A DNA stretch of 64,000 nt from Vicugna pacos (taxonomy: Eukaryota; Chordata; Mammalia; Artiodactyla; Camelidae), in the NCBI RefSeq assembly GCF_048564905.1, contig NC_133002.1, forward strand, positions 57,469,183 to 57,533,182, in the 5' to 3' direction. The translations under genes and the position numbers were made by a program. Positions 46,521-58,884 of this stretch are shown here, in pieces. A model generated the notes under the pieces. It searched no databases. It was not told the origin of the DNA and worked only from the letters and a program-made list of their open reading frames with translations. Position 1 is the stretch's first letter. The number at the start of each line of letters is the position of its first letter.

Positions 46521-48010
46521 CTGATAAAGATTAGGAAATGTAAGGGGAAGAGAAGTGAAATGAAGGACAGGGTGCTAATTCTTCATCTTGGGGACTAAAA
46601 TGATACAATCTATGGTCAATGAAGCAAGAAATGTAGGCTTACATCTGTTACACGAAATGGTAGAATTGACTAGTGGAAGAACAGAAGACAATGTCATAAC
46701 TATGTCAAGAAAAGTGAGGAGCAGAAATATAGGGGTACAAGTCAATAGAAAGTGTTTGCAGTTGGTTAAAAAAAAAAAAACCTATCATCACAGGAACTAA
46801 AATGAGAAAGAGCTAGAAAGGGTTTGCCTTAGAGGAGAGGGATTGAAAGTGGAGAGAAGAGTCCTTCCATACCAGTTTATTTCCCTTTTTTATTTTACTT
46901 TTTTACTGAATATACCATTCTGTTTTTTTGACTATAGGCATTTATTGCTTTGATTAATTTTTTTTAATGAAATGAAAAAATGAAAGTTCTTTAACCTAGT
47001 TAATTCAGTCATGACAGATATGGAAATGAAACCCACCCAAAGTGTTGTCTTTCCCAGACAAAAGACTGAAAGTTTCCTATTAAAATGCAAATGAGTATTC
47101 TTAAGAATCCCATCTATGGAGAGATGCTAATAAAGACAAATCTTTCAGGGTGGACATAACCTGCCATTAATGTAAAAAAAATTGTGGGTTATAAATGCAA
47201 AGGGGAAGGTGGCAACTGAACCCACATAACCCAACACTTCTAATCACTGGACTTGTGCAGAGATAAGGAAGGGGAACTGAGCATAGAATATTTAATATTC
47301 ACTGACCCTGGAATCAAGGGTTGAAAGAAGAAATTCTGAGAACCACGTTCCTGGGTAGATCTAATACCGTTTCCCAGCAGAGTGAGGTGGGCCAAGAGGC
47401 AGACCCCAGAACAGGAGAATAAGCCGCTGGCAACAAAGCTGGATTTGAATGTAGCTCCTCTACCTCTTGGAGGAAACATGGCATAAGAGAGTCCAGGTGC
47501 AAATAAATTACTTCTTCAGCACATGGAGACAGTTGTTGACAAAAATATAATCAATGGTTGATCAAAGAAAGAAGGAGAAAATGTTATTCGAGTCAATCTA
47601 AGGATTACAACATGGGAGACAGTCTTTCAGAAAGCTCTGAGGACTGTTCCACACATTAGTGGTCAAAATACAATTATGAATATTTTTGAGACAAAGGGTT
47701 ATACATCAGATGATGTATTTACAGTTTACACAGTCCAGATCTGCACATACAAAATGAGTAGTAGGTCCTCATGACCCCTTACAAGATTAATAAGGAACAT
47801 TATCTTCTAAGGAGGTCTGGCCAATGCAGACTCACAATACACACTAAAGAGGAGGAGGGAGGAGAAACAGGCAAAGAAAAATTTTATATTTTGATTTTTC
47901 TTGTTTTGCCATAAAATATGGATTTTATTTCATCACAGTGTAAGAAAATATTACTTCTAAAAATTTTAGACTAGAAGCTCTATAAAATGAATCTCTATTC
48001 TGAGATAGGT
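46521..48010. other. AT-rich spacer, no gene recognised
   Basis: No exon recognised; probably old repeat debris. Confidence 0.4.
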
Positions 48011-48019
48011 CTGCAAATG

Positions 48020-48700
48020 TGTAGGCAGATAAGGGTCCCCAGAGTGAGACAGGAGAGAAGGGGGCAGGTCACAGCCACTCAAGGAATGACAACAACCAAA
48101 ATGGTGGAAGATTCACCTCCTAGCTGGCCTTGAGGATTAAGAGGTTTGACTTCTAGCAGAACTTGAGCTTCATTATATGCTCATTATAACAGCGTGATCA
48201 AATAACATGCTCACAGGCGCCATGACAGCGCCAAGGCTAACAGCAAAAGGCCAAAGAATAGGAGGTGGCCCAGTCCCTGGGAATCCCAGCCCCTTCCCCA
48301 GGGCAGTTGGATTGATCCCGCCTGTAGGCATGTGAAGCTACTGAGACCATAAAAAGTGACAACACCATGCCTAGTGGCCCTTGGCACTCTCTCTCCCCTT
48401 TGGAGACAGCCCGTGCTCTGTCTATGGAGTGTGTACCTACTTTTACTTTAACCTGAGCACCCAATTCCCATATCTCTTTCCTTGCCTTTCTCTTGCCTTA
48501 CACTCAATGCAGTATGTATCTCTCTAAATAAATCTACCTTTACTCAACGATGGCTCACACTTGAATTCTCTCCTGCACAAAGTCAAGAACCCACACTTGA
48601 CAGGGCGCATCCCAGGGGCTCAACCGAGACCTGGGACTCGGCCCTCCTTATGCCCCACATCCGTTTTCCTGCATCAAGAGGAAGCGAACCAGACGTTGCT
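48020..48700 (+). mobile_element. ERV1-type LTR, fossil
   Basis: LTR-like layout: a promoter-type middle, an AATAAA signal near 48528 and an end with GAATTCTCTCCTGCACAAAG. No internal genes adjoin. An old solo LTR, broken; boundaries approximate. Confidence 0.55.
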
Positions 48701-48724
48701 TCCTTGACACAGGAGAAGTCACTT

Positions 48725-49275
48725 TAGGCCTAAGCCATTTTGTGATCTAAACCTGGCCACAATGCTTGCCCTTGGAACAGAATAGGTCTCTGAAGTTAAT
48801 GATTTTAAGAGGGAAAAAAGTGCTAAGAACAAACAGCTATGACTAGGCTAAGGAGATAACCCTATCAGTTGCAAAGATTCCCAGTTCTGTTTCGAAGGTA
48901 AAGATTAGCCTAAAGCACATTCTTGAGCTGTTTTGCAAGATCCAAATCCCCTTGAGCACTCAACCACCAGACTGACTGGAACCTAAGGACTGATGATGCT
49001 GACCTTTGCTGACCATTGTCCAGTCAACAAGAGCCTGGACTCTGTCAGCCTTTGCCCCAGTTCTATGCTGAATTCTCCTCTGCTCAAGCCCCTTCATGAA
49101 TATGCATGCACCCTTAGCTTAAAACTTCCCCAGTCCTGCTGTTAGGGAGACACGGCTTTGAGAAGTATCCCTAAATGTTCTCCTTACTTGCTGTTAGTAG
49201 TAAGTCCTTCCTTCTCCCCATCTTTGGCTTGGTTGTGTCTTTTGGCTCAACACCCACCAAGAGGCAAACCAAAGT
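48725..49275 (+). mobile_element. Second LTR, ERV-type, fossil
   Basis: A different LTR in the same orientation (AAAACTTCCCCAGTCCTGCT; later CTTGGCTTGGTTGTGTCTTT). Solo, ancient, broken; boundaries approximate. Confidence 0.55.
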
Positions 49276-49499
49276 TTTCAAGTAACAAATGTACTTGCCA
49301 ATGATATTTGACTATCCCCGAATATCAAAAAAAAATCCAACCCAAAATATAACTACTATGAGAATAATATGTCTTTGAAAATTATTATGTTAATTTACAA
49401 TGTTACCAAAAGGTCCAGAAGGCATGAAGCCCAGAAAAAGAGACTGGAGATCAAACTTTTCATTTGCTTAGTTTGTTGGGGGTTTTTTGGGGGGGTATT

Positions 49500-51580
49500 T
49501 TTCACAGGAAAGATGATACTCTAATTCTAAATGAAGGACTTCTGGTTTTAACTCTGATGGATAAAGAGCTGGAAGTTATCACTCCTATCCTTAAAACAAG
49601 AAAAACCTGGACAAACTGAAAATCAATTGTTTTTCTTGGACCCTGAGTTTGCAGGGGAAACTGCTACCCTGAAATCTGGAGAGACAGATGACTCCAGAAA
49701 GTCACAGCCAACATCTGCTTACCAGGAAAAGAAGCCACTGGAGCCATTAACTGGTAGGAACAACTGAACAGTAATTTTGAGGAATTGCTGGAGGCTGAAT
49801 GTGGGCTAATGTGAGAGTGTGAAACCCATGAGGGCTGCAGTCTTAGGAGGGTTTCACACTTTCATGGACTTTACTTCCAGGAACCCCATCAGGTTCTCAC
49901 AATAAAGATCAAGAAAGACCCTTATGCCTCTGGCAGGGGGAGGGAAAGAGTAATCCTAGTGAAATATGCCCAGAGCTTTCTTCATAACAAAAGCTTCTTC
50001 TGCAAAGAAAAGACAGTACCAGAGCCTGCCCCAGAACCATGAGGGGAGAGTATTCCTCTGGGATCCTCTGGTCTTCCTGTGTCACATAAGGGAGATAGAC
50101 AAAAAGCTGTGCAAGAAGATATATTTCTGAAGTAACAAGGCAGAGACATAGACCCACTAAACAACTCATTAAAAGAAATTTAATTAGAACATGACGGACC
50201 ATCCCCCATCCCACACCAAATCTCCAATATAATAATGGTGGATTATAGCTGAAAGAGCTAAAAGACACACACTGTCTCTGATGTAGAACTATTTAGGGAA
50301 GATCAATGTCAAGAGAGGAGACAAAAACAAGGACCCTAAGGGAATTCAAAGTCTCTGACACCCATAGCTACAACAAACTCTGAACAAATCCTAACTCCTA
50401 GCCAGATTAGCATAAATCCTCACACTGGAGACCTGTTTACCTCAACCCCTATGACCTGATACAGCATGTCTGGCTTTCAACAAAAAATTACAAGGCACAC
50501 CAAAAGGCAAGGAAAAACACATTATAAAAAGACAAAGCAAACATTAGAACCAGACTCAAATATGACACAGATGTTGGAATTATCAGATATGAAATTTTTT
50601 AAAACTGTGATTAATGTGTTCAGAGGTAACATGGGGAAAGCAGGCAACATGCAAGGACAGACAATGTAAGCAGAAAGAAATGTAATGGAAGTGAAAAATG
50701 ACCTTAATGGGCTCAACAGAAGATTAGACCTGGCTAAGAAAAGTATCAGTGAGCTTGAAGATAGGTCAGTAGAGAATTCCCAAGCAAAATGAAAAGAAAA
50801 GCAGAACAGAAAATCCAAGATCTATAGAGCAATTTAAAAGATGTAATAAGCATGAGACCAGAATGCCAGAAGAAAAATAAAGTACCAGAAGAAACATTTA
50901 AAGTAATAATATTTGAATAATAATTTGAAGTAATAATGGCTGAGAATTTTCCTAAAGGGATGACAGAAATCAAATCTAAAAGACCAAGCACAATAAATAC
51001 CAAACACTAAAACCAAACTAAACAAATCTACATCTGGTTATAACATATTCAAAATGAGGAAAAACAAAAACAAAATCTTGAAAGAAGCCAAAGGAGGAAA
51101 AAGTAGATTTCCAGTAAAGGAACAGGGATAAAAAATTACAGCAAAGTATTCTTGTCACATAGTATGCAAGCAAGAAGAGTGTAGCATAAAGTATTTAAAT
51201 TAGTGGGGGGATCATCACGAACCTGGAATTCTATATTTGACTGAATTAGCTTTCAGAAATAAAGAATAAATAAAGACTTCCTTAGACAAACAACTGAGGG
51301 AATTCACTGTCAGCTGACTTTCCTTGCAAGAAATGATATTTTTCAGGCAAAGGACAATAACATGTATCAGAAACTTGGATCTACATAAATCAAGGGAGGG
51401 CATCAGAAAAGTAATATATGATGGTAAAATAAAATCTTGTTTTTCTTATTCTTAACTGATGTAAAAGATGATTATTTAAAGTAACAATAGAAACAATGTA
51501 TTTAATGATTATTGCATATGGATAAGTGAAATAAATGACAGCAGTGTCACAAGGGATGAGAGGGAAGAATTGGGAATACT
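49500..51580 (+). mobile_element. Ancient L1 5'/ORF1 region
   Basis: Old L1ME-like forward sequence: 'GGAATTATCAGATATGAAAT' around 50570, 'AAATGAGGAAAAACAAAAAC' around 51050 and TAGACAAACAACTGAGGGAA around 51280. Confidence 0.65.
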
Positions 51581-51599
51581 GTTTTTAAGGTACCTACAC

Positions 51600-51792
51600 T
51601 ACACATGAAGCAGGACTAGTGTCATTTGAAGGTGGATTTAGTTTAGTTAAATATATATACAGTGCTGTCTACAAAATGGAGATAATAACAGTACCTACCT
51701 CATGGTGTTGGTCTGAGGATTTAATGAGTTTATTCATGTAAAGAACCTAGAATGTTGCCTGACATTAGGAACTCAAAAAATGTTAGATATTG
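51600..51792 (+). mobile_element. MIR SINE, forward, 3' part
   Basis: ACAAAATGGAGATAATAACA, CCTACCTCATGGTGTTGG, GAGGATTTAATGAGTTTATT. Confidence 0.8.
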
Positions 51793-51912
51793 CATTAGGA
51801 CCTAGCAGCAAGACTCTCCTGGTGTTTAAGAGAGGTAGACAGATCTCCCTATCCCCTTGCCCAGACAGCACAATATCTAACATTTTTTTTTTGAGTTCCT
51901 AATATATGTCAG
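51759..51912. repeat. Inverted repeat, arms about 34-42 bp, spacer about 78 bp
   Basis: The arm at 51759-51792 (CTGACATTAGGAACTC ... TTAGATATTG) is repeated in reverse complement at 51871-51912 (CAATATCTAACA ... GAGTTCCTAATATATGTCAG). Confidence 0.9.
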
Positions 51913-52049
51913 CTCTGGACCCTCTCCCTAGAAAAAAAAGCAGTAAAGTAGAATTTTGCAAAATATTTCAGAAACTTTAGGGACCCCTGAGACTCATCAT
52001 TTATCGACCTCATATATACTAGAGGGAAATGTCCAGAGACCAAAAGAGA

Positions 52050-52700
52050 AGCAGTGCCGGCCCCGCGGGGCTTCGCCTCTGCAAGGCAGGTGGAGAGCTG
52101 AGCTGCGTGTTGTCACAGGGACGCTCGGTCACTGAGAATCAGGAATGGTAAACTCCCGGGACCGCAATGCCCTGAGAACGCAACTGTGTCACTGAGGCTG
52201 TGAAGTCCGGTAGCTGAATGAGATACGTACCGACCACAGGCTAGACTGAAATCTTGCGTCCCTCCCAACATCCTGGAGTCACGAGACAGGGGACTTAGGA
52301 GAAGACGGGATCTCAGAACTCTGGTCCCAGGCGCTAAGGGACGGCAACGCTGTTCCTGGTGCTGAAACGCCGCTGCCGCAGAAGGGAGCAGCAGCCTGCG
52401 GTCCGGGTACAGCGCCGCAGCGTCTTCGGGAGCTGTCCAGTGCTGAACCGGATGTGGCCCGGCCTGCCGGGCTTAGACCGCAGCCTGCTGCCCCCCGCGG
52501 GCCCCGGACGGAGCTTCTGGAAGCACTGGTTCAGAGCAGAGCCTTGGGAGAGCAGGGAGCCGCGGGCTCAGAGCCGGGCATGGACCAGCTCGACTCCTAC
52601 CAGGGGGGAGCTGGCCCTGACTTCCATGAACACGTCCTGCATAAGGTAAGAATCTCCTCTAGTCCCCCGCCCCCTCTCAATCCTGGGAGAGGGCGCTGTC
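52050..52700 (+). promoter_or_regulatory. RAB37: CpG-rich promoter / first-exon region of RAB37 alternative transcript
   Basis: This is the densest CpG stretch in the window (many CG, CCGCGG- and GCCGC-type words), set in otherwise AT-rich and repeat-filled DNA, with no repeat inside it. It surrounds a start codon in good Kozak context (GCCGGGCATGG) and a consensus donor. No TATA box is obvious. The transcription start cannot be fixed from sequence; it is probably between about 52060 and 52450. Confidence 0.7.
52580..52645 (+). CDS. RAB37: RAB37 alternative first coding exon (N-terminus)
   Basis: Twenty-two codons run from an ATG in good context to a consensus donor (AAG, then GTAAGA) in phase 0. 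The peptide includes DSYQGGAGPDF followed by HEHVLHK. It closely matches the alternative N-terminus I remember for mammalian RAB37, which ends HVLHK and joins the P-loop exon of the GTPase. RAB37 is a Rab GTPase of secretory granules and exocytosis. The nucleotide-binding exons must lie beyond the right edge. In human, RAB37 runs opposite to, and around, CD300LF, consistent with minus-strand CD300 genes here. The upstream in-frame sequence is open for some distance but begins without an ATG, so I keep this ATG as start. Confidence 0.82.
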
Positions 52701-53209
52701 ACTTAGAGTTCTCTCCGTTCCCCTCACTTGGCTTTGGACTTAAAGAGAAACTAACCCGTATTGTGAGCCTGGGGAACCCTTTCTATTTAATTCAGTTTGC
52801 TGCTCAAAATCGATGAGTGAGAGCGGGGGAGGGGCCGCCGCCAGAGGCTCAGATTGTCAGGAGCTTCGTTCGTTCATATAAATCACCTGTGTTCCTTTCT
52901 CACTCACTCTCTCCAGCCTCTCAATCCTTTGAAACCCTGTGCAGCCTTTCTCTAGGCAACATTTTTTGATCCAAAACCCACCACTTTGAAAGAATCAGAA
53001 CCTTATATTTGCCATAAAAATCATTATTGCTCCTCATACCTTTCTCTGCCCTCTTCATTCAGCTCTTATATTTCCTACATTGTTAATACTGTTTTATCTA
53101 TTAGTCTCTTGCAAGACTATACACGGCCCCACTCGTGCAGATTTTTTAAATCAAAATATCACTCTGAAAATTCCATGAATGTAAGCTTTGAGATAGTCTG
53201 ATCCACCCT

Positions 53210-53325
53210 TGTCCCCTATCACACAGTTTATATTTGAGGAAACTCAAATCCAGAGAGGTAAAGTGACTTGCCCAAGAAAGCAAAGTAGTAAATGGCAGAG
53301 TGCTAAAACACAGAAGTTTTTATTC
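53210..53325 (-). mobile_element. MIR SINE, reverse
   Basis: TTTGAGGAAACTCAAATCCA, GAGAGGTAAAGTGACTTGCC. Confidence 0.8.
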
Positions 53326-53339
53326 TAAGTGTAATATTC

Positions 53340-53520
53340 CTTTCTCCCTACAAGTGTGATTCATAGACCAGCAGCATTGGCATTACCTCAGAGCTTGTTA
53401 AGAAATGTGAAATCACAAGCCCTTCCCCAGACCTGCTAAATCTGAATCTGTATTTTAACACAATCCCTAGAAAATAAGTATGCACATTAAATTTTCAGAA
53501 GCACAGCTCTGTGCCATGCT
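53340..53520. mobile_element. MER5-type hAT DNA transposon relic
   Basis: GTGATTCATAGACCAGCAGC, CCCCAGACCTGCTAAATCTG, 'TATGCACATTAAATTTTCAG'. Confidence 0.8.
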
Positions 53521-54364
53521 GGCTATTTCTGACACAAATTGTGGAAAACCAACTATTAAGGGAAGTGGGTTTTATAGATCTGAATAGTCCAGTGATTTCT
53601 CCCTCCAGGTTCCTGAGCCTCTAGGGTATAGAGAAAATGTGTAGCTGCTCCAGTCAGAAAGTTTAAAAACCACTACAGTTTAAAGTAAACTAGAATAAAA
53701 TCTGTGTTCTTTGAAGCTGTGAATCTAGCCTCAGTAGAAAGTGCATGAAATCAAAAGGGAACATAATTACAAATCAATTACAAAAGCATCCTGGTGATAG
53801 ATATATGGGTCTCTCCAAGTTTAAACCATCTTACAAAGATATAAACATTCATTTTAAAAGCTTTAAGATTTAATGGCCAAAGATTTAAAGTTATTGATCA
53901 AGTGTGGTTTTTCCCATCTCAATTACCCACACATGAAACGTAGGGTGTATCCCATGAGAACTTTCACTTCCTTTGGGTTTATTGATCACCAAATTGGAAG
54001 AGAGCCTGTTCCTACAAGTTCCAATATATTTGAAGACAAATGTCTACTTATGACCAGTAAATGCTCAATGTCTTCAGCTTGGCTGAGAGTAGAAGCTGGC
54101 CTTAAACCTTCTGTGATGCCCAACAGAGTAACATATGTGTTCCCTTTCCTACAATGCTGATCACCTCCTACTGGTATTATTTCATTATTTTACATGACTT
54201 TTTACATGATCCACTTAGAAACCTTTTTGCAAAAGGTCAATGTATCAACATATTTGTATTATTTTTAAGTTCGCCATGCAATAGAGTCCAAGGAGTTCCT
54301 GCTGATTAACTAGAACATATTGGGCTCCCCTCCAACATTAGTTGCTAGGAAGAGGGATTTTTTA
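53521..54364. other. Intron sequence, no further feature seen
   Basis: The 95-codon open frame at 53873-54160 has no domain and no splice context. Confidence 0.4.
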
Positions 54365-54560
54365 AGTAAATATTTTATTGAGGTATAACAAACACAAGAA
54401 AAGCCAAAATTATGTATATACATCCTGATGGATTAACACAAAATGAGCACCTCTGTGCAACCATGATGAAAATAAGATAAAACATTTCCAGCTTCCCCCA
54501 AACCATCCCCTACATGTGCCCTTCCACACACTCTCCCCATTCTCCTCCTCAGAGGTCACC
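54365..54560 (-). mobile_element. Ancient L1 3' fragment, reverse
   Basis: ATATTTTATTGAGGTATAAC, then a TGCAACCATGATGAAAATAA block. Confidence 0.65.
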
Positions 54561-54679
54561 TTTATAGAGGGAGAAGTATTATTTAGTGTTTTGATGGGGC
54601 TGCCAGCTTTTATGTAGGAAAGTCCTGGAAACTTGCCAGAGAAGAGACATTGCTGTATGGTGCAAAGAAATCCCAGGCT

Positions 54680-54870
54680 TGGAATCAGACCAGACCTTGA
54701 TGTGACTTTGAATGACATCTGTGAGCCTTACTTTTCTTATCTATAAAATAGGAATAATAATACGTGGCTTATTGTTTTTTGAGTGAGGATGTTAGACAAT
54801 ACAATATCTTTAGTAATTTATTTCTCAAGCATATAGGAAGCATTCAATAAATGGTTGTTATTAGGACATG
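54680..54870 (+). mobile_element. MIR SINE, forward
   Basis: GGCTTGGAATCAGACCAGAC, TTTTCTTATCTATAAAATAG. Confidence 0.75.
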
Positions 54871-56600
54871 TATCTTGGCTTCCAGAACAACTTCAACAGG
54901 AGTCACATTGGGTCTCACCTAAGATGGTGAAGCTTTGTGAGAAGAGCAGCAGCTAAACACACAGAGACACACACACATATTTCACAGGCACAATCCCATG
55001 GGATTAAGCTCACATACCCACCTACACAAAATTCACGACTTCTGTGTGAACATCACAACCCTGGTTCCCTAAGTTGAATGTCTCCTTTCTCTGGGAGGTG
55101 AGGTATGGGATGCAATGAGATTTCTCATTAAAAGTCACTTATCTGAGAATCATACGCCAAGTATCATCAGCCTTGGAGGGCACTTGCAAGTGTTGGAGGC
55201 TGACCCAAATGAGCCTGAGTAACTCTTAGAATATTCCTTGAGTGTGGGCTGGAAGCTGGGAACTGCCTGGAAACACTGAGTCCATCCATCGCATGCTTGG
55301 AGTTTTTAAATAGAGTTGCTGTTGTTCTCACAAATCTGAATATTTGATGCAACTAAATAATTTAAAACATGTGAACAACCTTGCTGCTCTTTCCCGCAGA
55401 GAACACCCAGCCCTCTCTTGCTGCCACTATAGTCTCCTGAGCCATCAAAGGCAATGATTTGAGTTAGGGACTCAGAAATAGCCCACGGTGGGTTCTTTCT
55501 GTGCCAAGGCCTGACTTGACTTCTGGAAAAATGAAGCACAGAATGGAGGGAAGCTTTTGCCCCAGATGCTAGTGAGTCAGGACAAAGACACTTCAGCTCA
55601 AGAGCTTACTTCCTAACTCACCAGCACTGTAATGAACATCCACATGCCAATCTTGTTCCAAAAGGAGCAAATAATTACTAAGTTAAAGTCTCCTCTATAG
55701 CATCTCAGAAAGACCAGTGACCAGGAGGCATAAAGACATGGACTGTCCATCACTCATCCAGGGCTTGGTTCTCACTGGGGGAAAAATGAAATTATTAGAT
55801 AAGGACAAAAGGTCTCTGCCCTACAAGGATTCCCACTCCCTCTAATTCTGCTCCAACACCTCTCCTAGGTGAGTGGGAGAGTTAAGCAGGTCACACTTAC
55901 TCCTCACTCTCCTCTCTTGTGCTTTGTACTTCATGTCCTTCTACTGCTCATCTTGTGTGTCTACATCCTTCAAAAGTCCACGTGCCTCATCTAGTCATTC
56001 AGGAAACATGTACTGAGTATTTCCAAAGTGTAGAAAATTATGCTGGTAATTTTAGAGAACATATACACACACACTCAAAAAATGGTTCCCACCTTCAATA
56101 AGCTTGTGGCCTGCAAAACATGCCCACAAATTGCTAGAATGCTGTCTGAAGTCTCAGGCGTGCCCTAAGAAAGGTACAGGAAGATACAATGGGATAACTC
56201 AGGAAAAAATGGTTGCTTCTGACCTCAATTTGGGGCCAGATGCTTTCTTTCCCATGACCTCTGATTGAGAGTTAATATCTAAAAGAGACAAAGTTCCACA
56301 CACCAGCCAGCCTCCCTCCCCAACAAAGGTGTCACCCACTGATCCTAGAAAACAGTTTGGGTTCACTGGCATTTTTCTTCCCTGCCAGACAATTTTCCCA
56401 GGGAAAGACAAATCAACCAGCAAAAGGCCATACCAGCTATTCCGTCTCCCTCTACCATTCCTTATCCCTCAGGGACAAATATCCAGTGCTAATGAAACAC
56501 AAATTTGTGGTCAAATAATGCGATTCCACAGAAAAATCCATGCTCTATAGGTGAGGAGATTTTACTTTCAAAGTGAGTCCATCATACTTCAAGGAAGTGG
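54871..56600. other. Intron sequence, no further feature seen
   Basis: No exon or clear repeat, apart from an L2-tail-like 55993-56050 in reverse. Confidence 0.4.
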
Positions 56601-56606
56601 TTTAAA

Positions 56607-56730
56607 AAAAGAAAGAAATAGGAAAGAAGAAGAGGAAGAGGAGGAAGAAGGAGGAGGGAATGAAGAGGAGGGGGAAGAGAGAGGACAAAGAGAAAGAGAA
56701 AGAAAAAGAAAAAATATATAAAAAAAAAAG
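56607..56730. repeat. Purine-rich (GGA/GAA) tract
   Basis: AGGAAGAGGAGGAAGAAGGA and similar; almost all A/G on the plus strand. Confidence 0.92.
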
Positions 56731-57907
56731 TGTGAGAGTAGTAGCTCCAGCTCTTGCCAGATTCTCATCCTCAGCTCAGAAACAGACCAGAAAGCCAAGA
56801 AGTTAGCTGCTCCACCCGCTGTAGAATATTTCCATTTGCTTATTTTCCTCTCCTGCTTGCTCTGGAGACTTTCAGATAAACAAATGATGTGCCTGTTACA
56901 TCATTAACTGTCTCTGACCATCTGGGACTCCTTTGACTAATTGGTCAGTCCCGCCCAGATCCCAGCATAGCCAGTTGGCTTAGGGAGTGTTGCTGGCTGG
57001 TTCTCCCAGATAATCTCAGCAGGAAATGACTGTGACTCTGTCCAATGCCTCAAAGCCCTTTTCCAAACTCTCAGGCTTCCCTCTCCAAGCACTCTTCCCT
57101 CTATTTTGGACTCCCTGGGACCATTAATGAGAAAATACCCGAAAACTCACTAGCGTTGTCAGGCCAACATTTCCTCTTGTGAGCTGTTCTGGGAAAGGGT
57201 TATGCCTTCCTTCATCTTCAGGGTAGGAAGTCCAGCTTTGCATGAAGTAAACAGCCAGAGGTGAGCACCAGGCTAAGGAACTGTGGAACTGGACATTTGA
57301 AGTGGCTCTAAGATTATCCCAGCATGCTCCTTGCTTCCATCCTCCTCTCTCAGGCAAGAGAAACAATCCCTGGAGATTCCAAGTGAGAAAGGAAATTACA
57401 GCTTCCTTGCTACCTAGCAGGGAGCTCAGGCAATGTGCTTCCCCAGCTGGAACAGCCCTGAGCCATCTTCCCGCCTCCAACCAGAGGAGGTTTTCTTGGG
57501 ACAGATGAGAGAGCTCCAAGTCAGCAGCAAACAGCGGATCTGGAAATCTTAACCTCTAACTGACTGCACCATTCAAAGCCTCCCGGTCTGTGCCCAGCCC
57601 CTGTAGTTAGTAAGGTCCTAGGTGGTGCAAGTGAAAATCATGTAACTGTTGAAACAAGCAGAGCTCAAAATTCCCCTAACAAATGATTCCTATTTCCCTG
57701 ATCTTGATGTCAAAATCTGGTCCCCCCCCTTCTTATTTGCATTTCTGCTTATTAGTGGACAGTTTTTACCCATCAACATATGAGTGTCTTTTAATAATGT
57801 GTGCTTATGTAAGTGCCATAGGTATGCTTTTAAGTGTCTTGAGCCAAACTCTGTTTAAGCTCTTATTTTCTCTTGCTTTCTATTCCTCTGCTCCTGGCTT
57901 CCACCAG
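56731..57907. other. Intron sequence, no gene recognised
   Basis: 56870-57010 is repeat-free with a TGATGT-TACATCA dyad and GATAA words, a weak enhancer candidate only. Confidence 0.35.
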
Positions 57908-57952
57908 CACACACACACACGCACGCACACACACACACGCACACATGCACAC
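57908..57952. repeat. (CA)n with CG interruptions
   Basis: CACACACACACGCACGCACA-type run. Confidence 0.95.
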
Positions 57953-58118
57953 GCCCCTCCTTTCACTTGTGTAGACAGGGCCAATGATAATGTGTTCTTA
58001 TTCTTTCTCTTCTTCTGTTGTTCTGAGCCCTTAAAGGCAAAGCAAACCTTTCCCTTCCTCCTCTTCGCTCTGCAGTTTAAATTTTGCATCCATGCCACTG
58101 CCAGCAACTCCGCTTTTC

Positions 58119-58175
58119 GAAAAGTAGATATGCCCTGTATCAGAGAAATACCCCTAGGGGACAGTCAGGGACTAG
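58119..58175 (+). repeat. Copy 1 of a dispersed direct duplication
   Basis: TGCCCTGTATCAGAGAAATA and the following 25 bases match 60531-60575 at 40 of 45 positions. Confidence 0.8.
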
Positions 58176-58318
58176 TAAACACATCTTCCAGCCCCTCCCA
58201 GCTTCACATAGAGAAGCCACTTAACTTCTGGAAGGGAACGAAGCTGCTGGCACAGACTCAGCCCCCCTCTAGCCACTTAGAAACCTCTCCCTCTGTGAGG
58301 AGCAGTCCCAAACCTTCT

Positions 58319-58521
58319 TTTTTTTTTTTAACATTTTTTATTGAGTTACAGTCATTTTACAATGTTGTGTCAAATTCCAGTGTAGAGCAAAATTTTTCAG
58401 TTATACATGAACATACATATATTCATTGTCACTTTTTTTCGCTGTGAGCTGCCACAAGATCTTGTATATATTTCCTTGTGCTACACAGTATAATCTTGTT
58501 TATCTATTCTACTTTTTGAAA
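58319..58521 (-). mobile_element. 5'-truncated young L1, 3' end
   Basis: Reverse L1 tail flanked by TCCCAAACCTTCT at 58306-58318 and 58522-58534. Confidence 0.9.
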
Positions 58522-58729
58522 TCCCAAACCTTCTCTTTACCCGGATTTCCCCTCTTCTCTGGGTCCCCTTCTCAGATTTCATTAGGCTATGAACTGAGAA
58601 GTATTGAAATCATCGGCACTCTCATCTAGAGGGACCTAGTGAGACTCAAAATTGTTAATGATAAATGATAAAAATACACCTTGTTCATTTGTGGAGCATT
58701 ATAGTTAAAAAAAAAAACCTGTGATATAT

Positions 58730-58860
58730 GCTATGACACTTTATTCTCACCCCATGCTTTTTCCAGTAGATGTTATAATTAATTCCATATTATAATAAGG
58801 AAATAGAAGCAGGATGCGAAAAAAATAGTTACTTGCTCAAGGTCACAGCAGGAAGGTATT
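58730..58860 (-). mobile_element. MIR-like fragment, reverse
   Basis: TTATAATAAGGAAATAGAAG, CTTGCTCAAGGTCACAGCAG. Confidence 0.6.
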
Positions 58861-58884
58861 ATGGGAACTCAAATAACAACAGCA

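Noticed and set aside
52454-52816. Longer reading of the RAB37 exon from upstream
   Set aside because: The extension has no ATG start and runs past a consensus donor into the intron. The ATG at 52580 in good context is preferred.
57683-58447. Longest open frame in the window, 254 codons, plus strand
   Set aside because: It runs through a CA microsatellite (His-Thr-Arg repeats) and ends in a reverse L1 tail. It has no domain or splice context, so it is a chance open frame.
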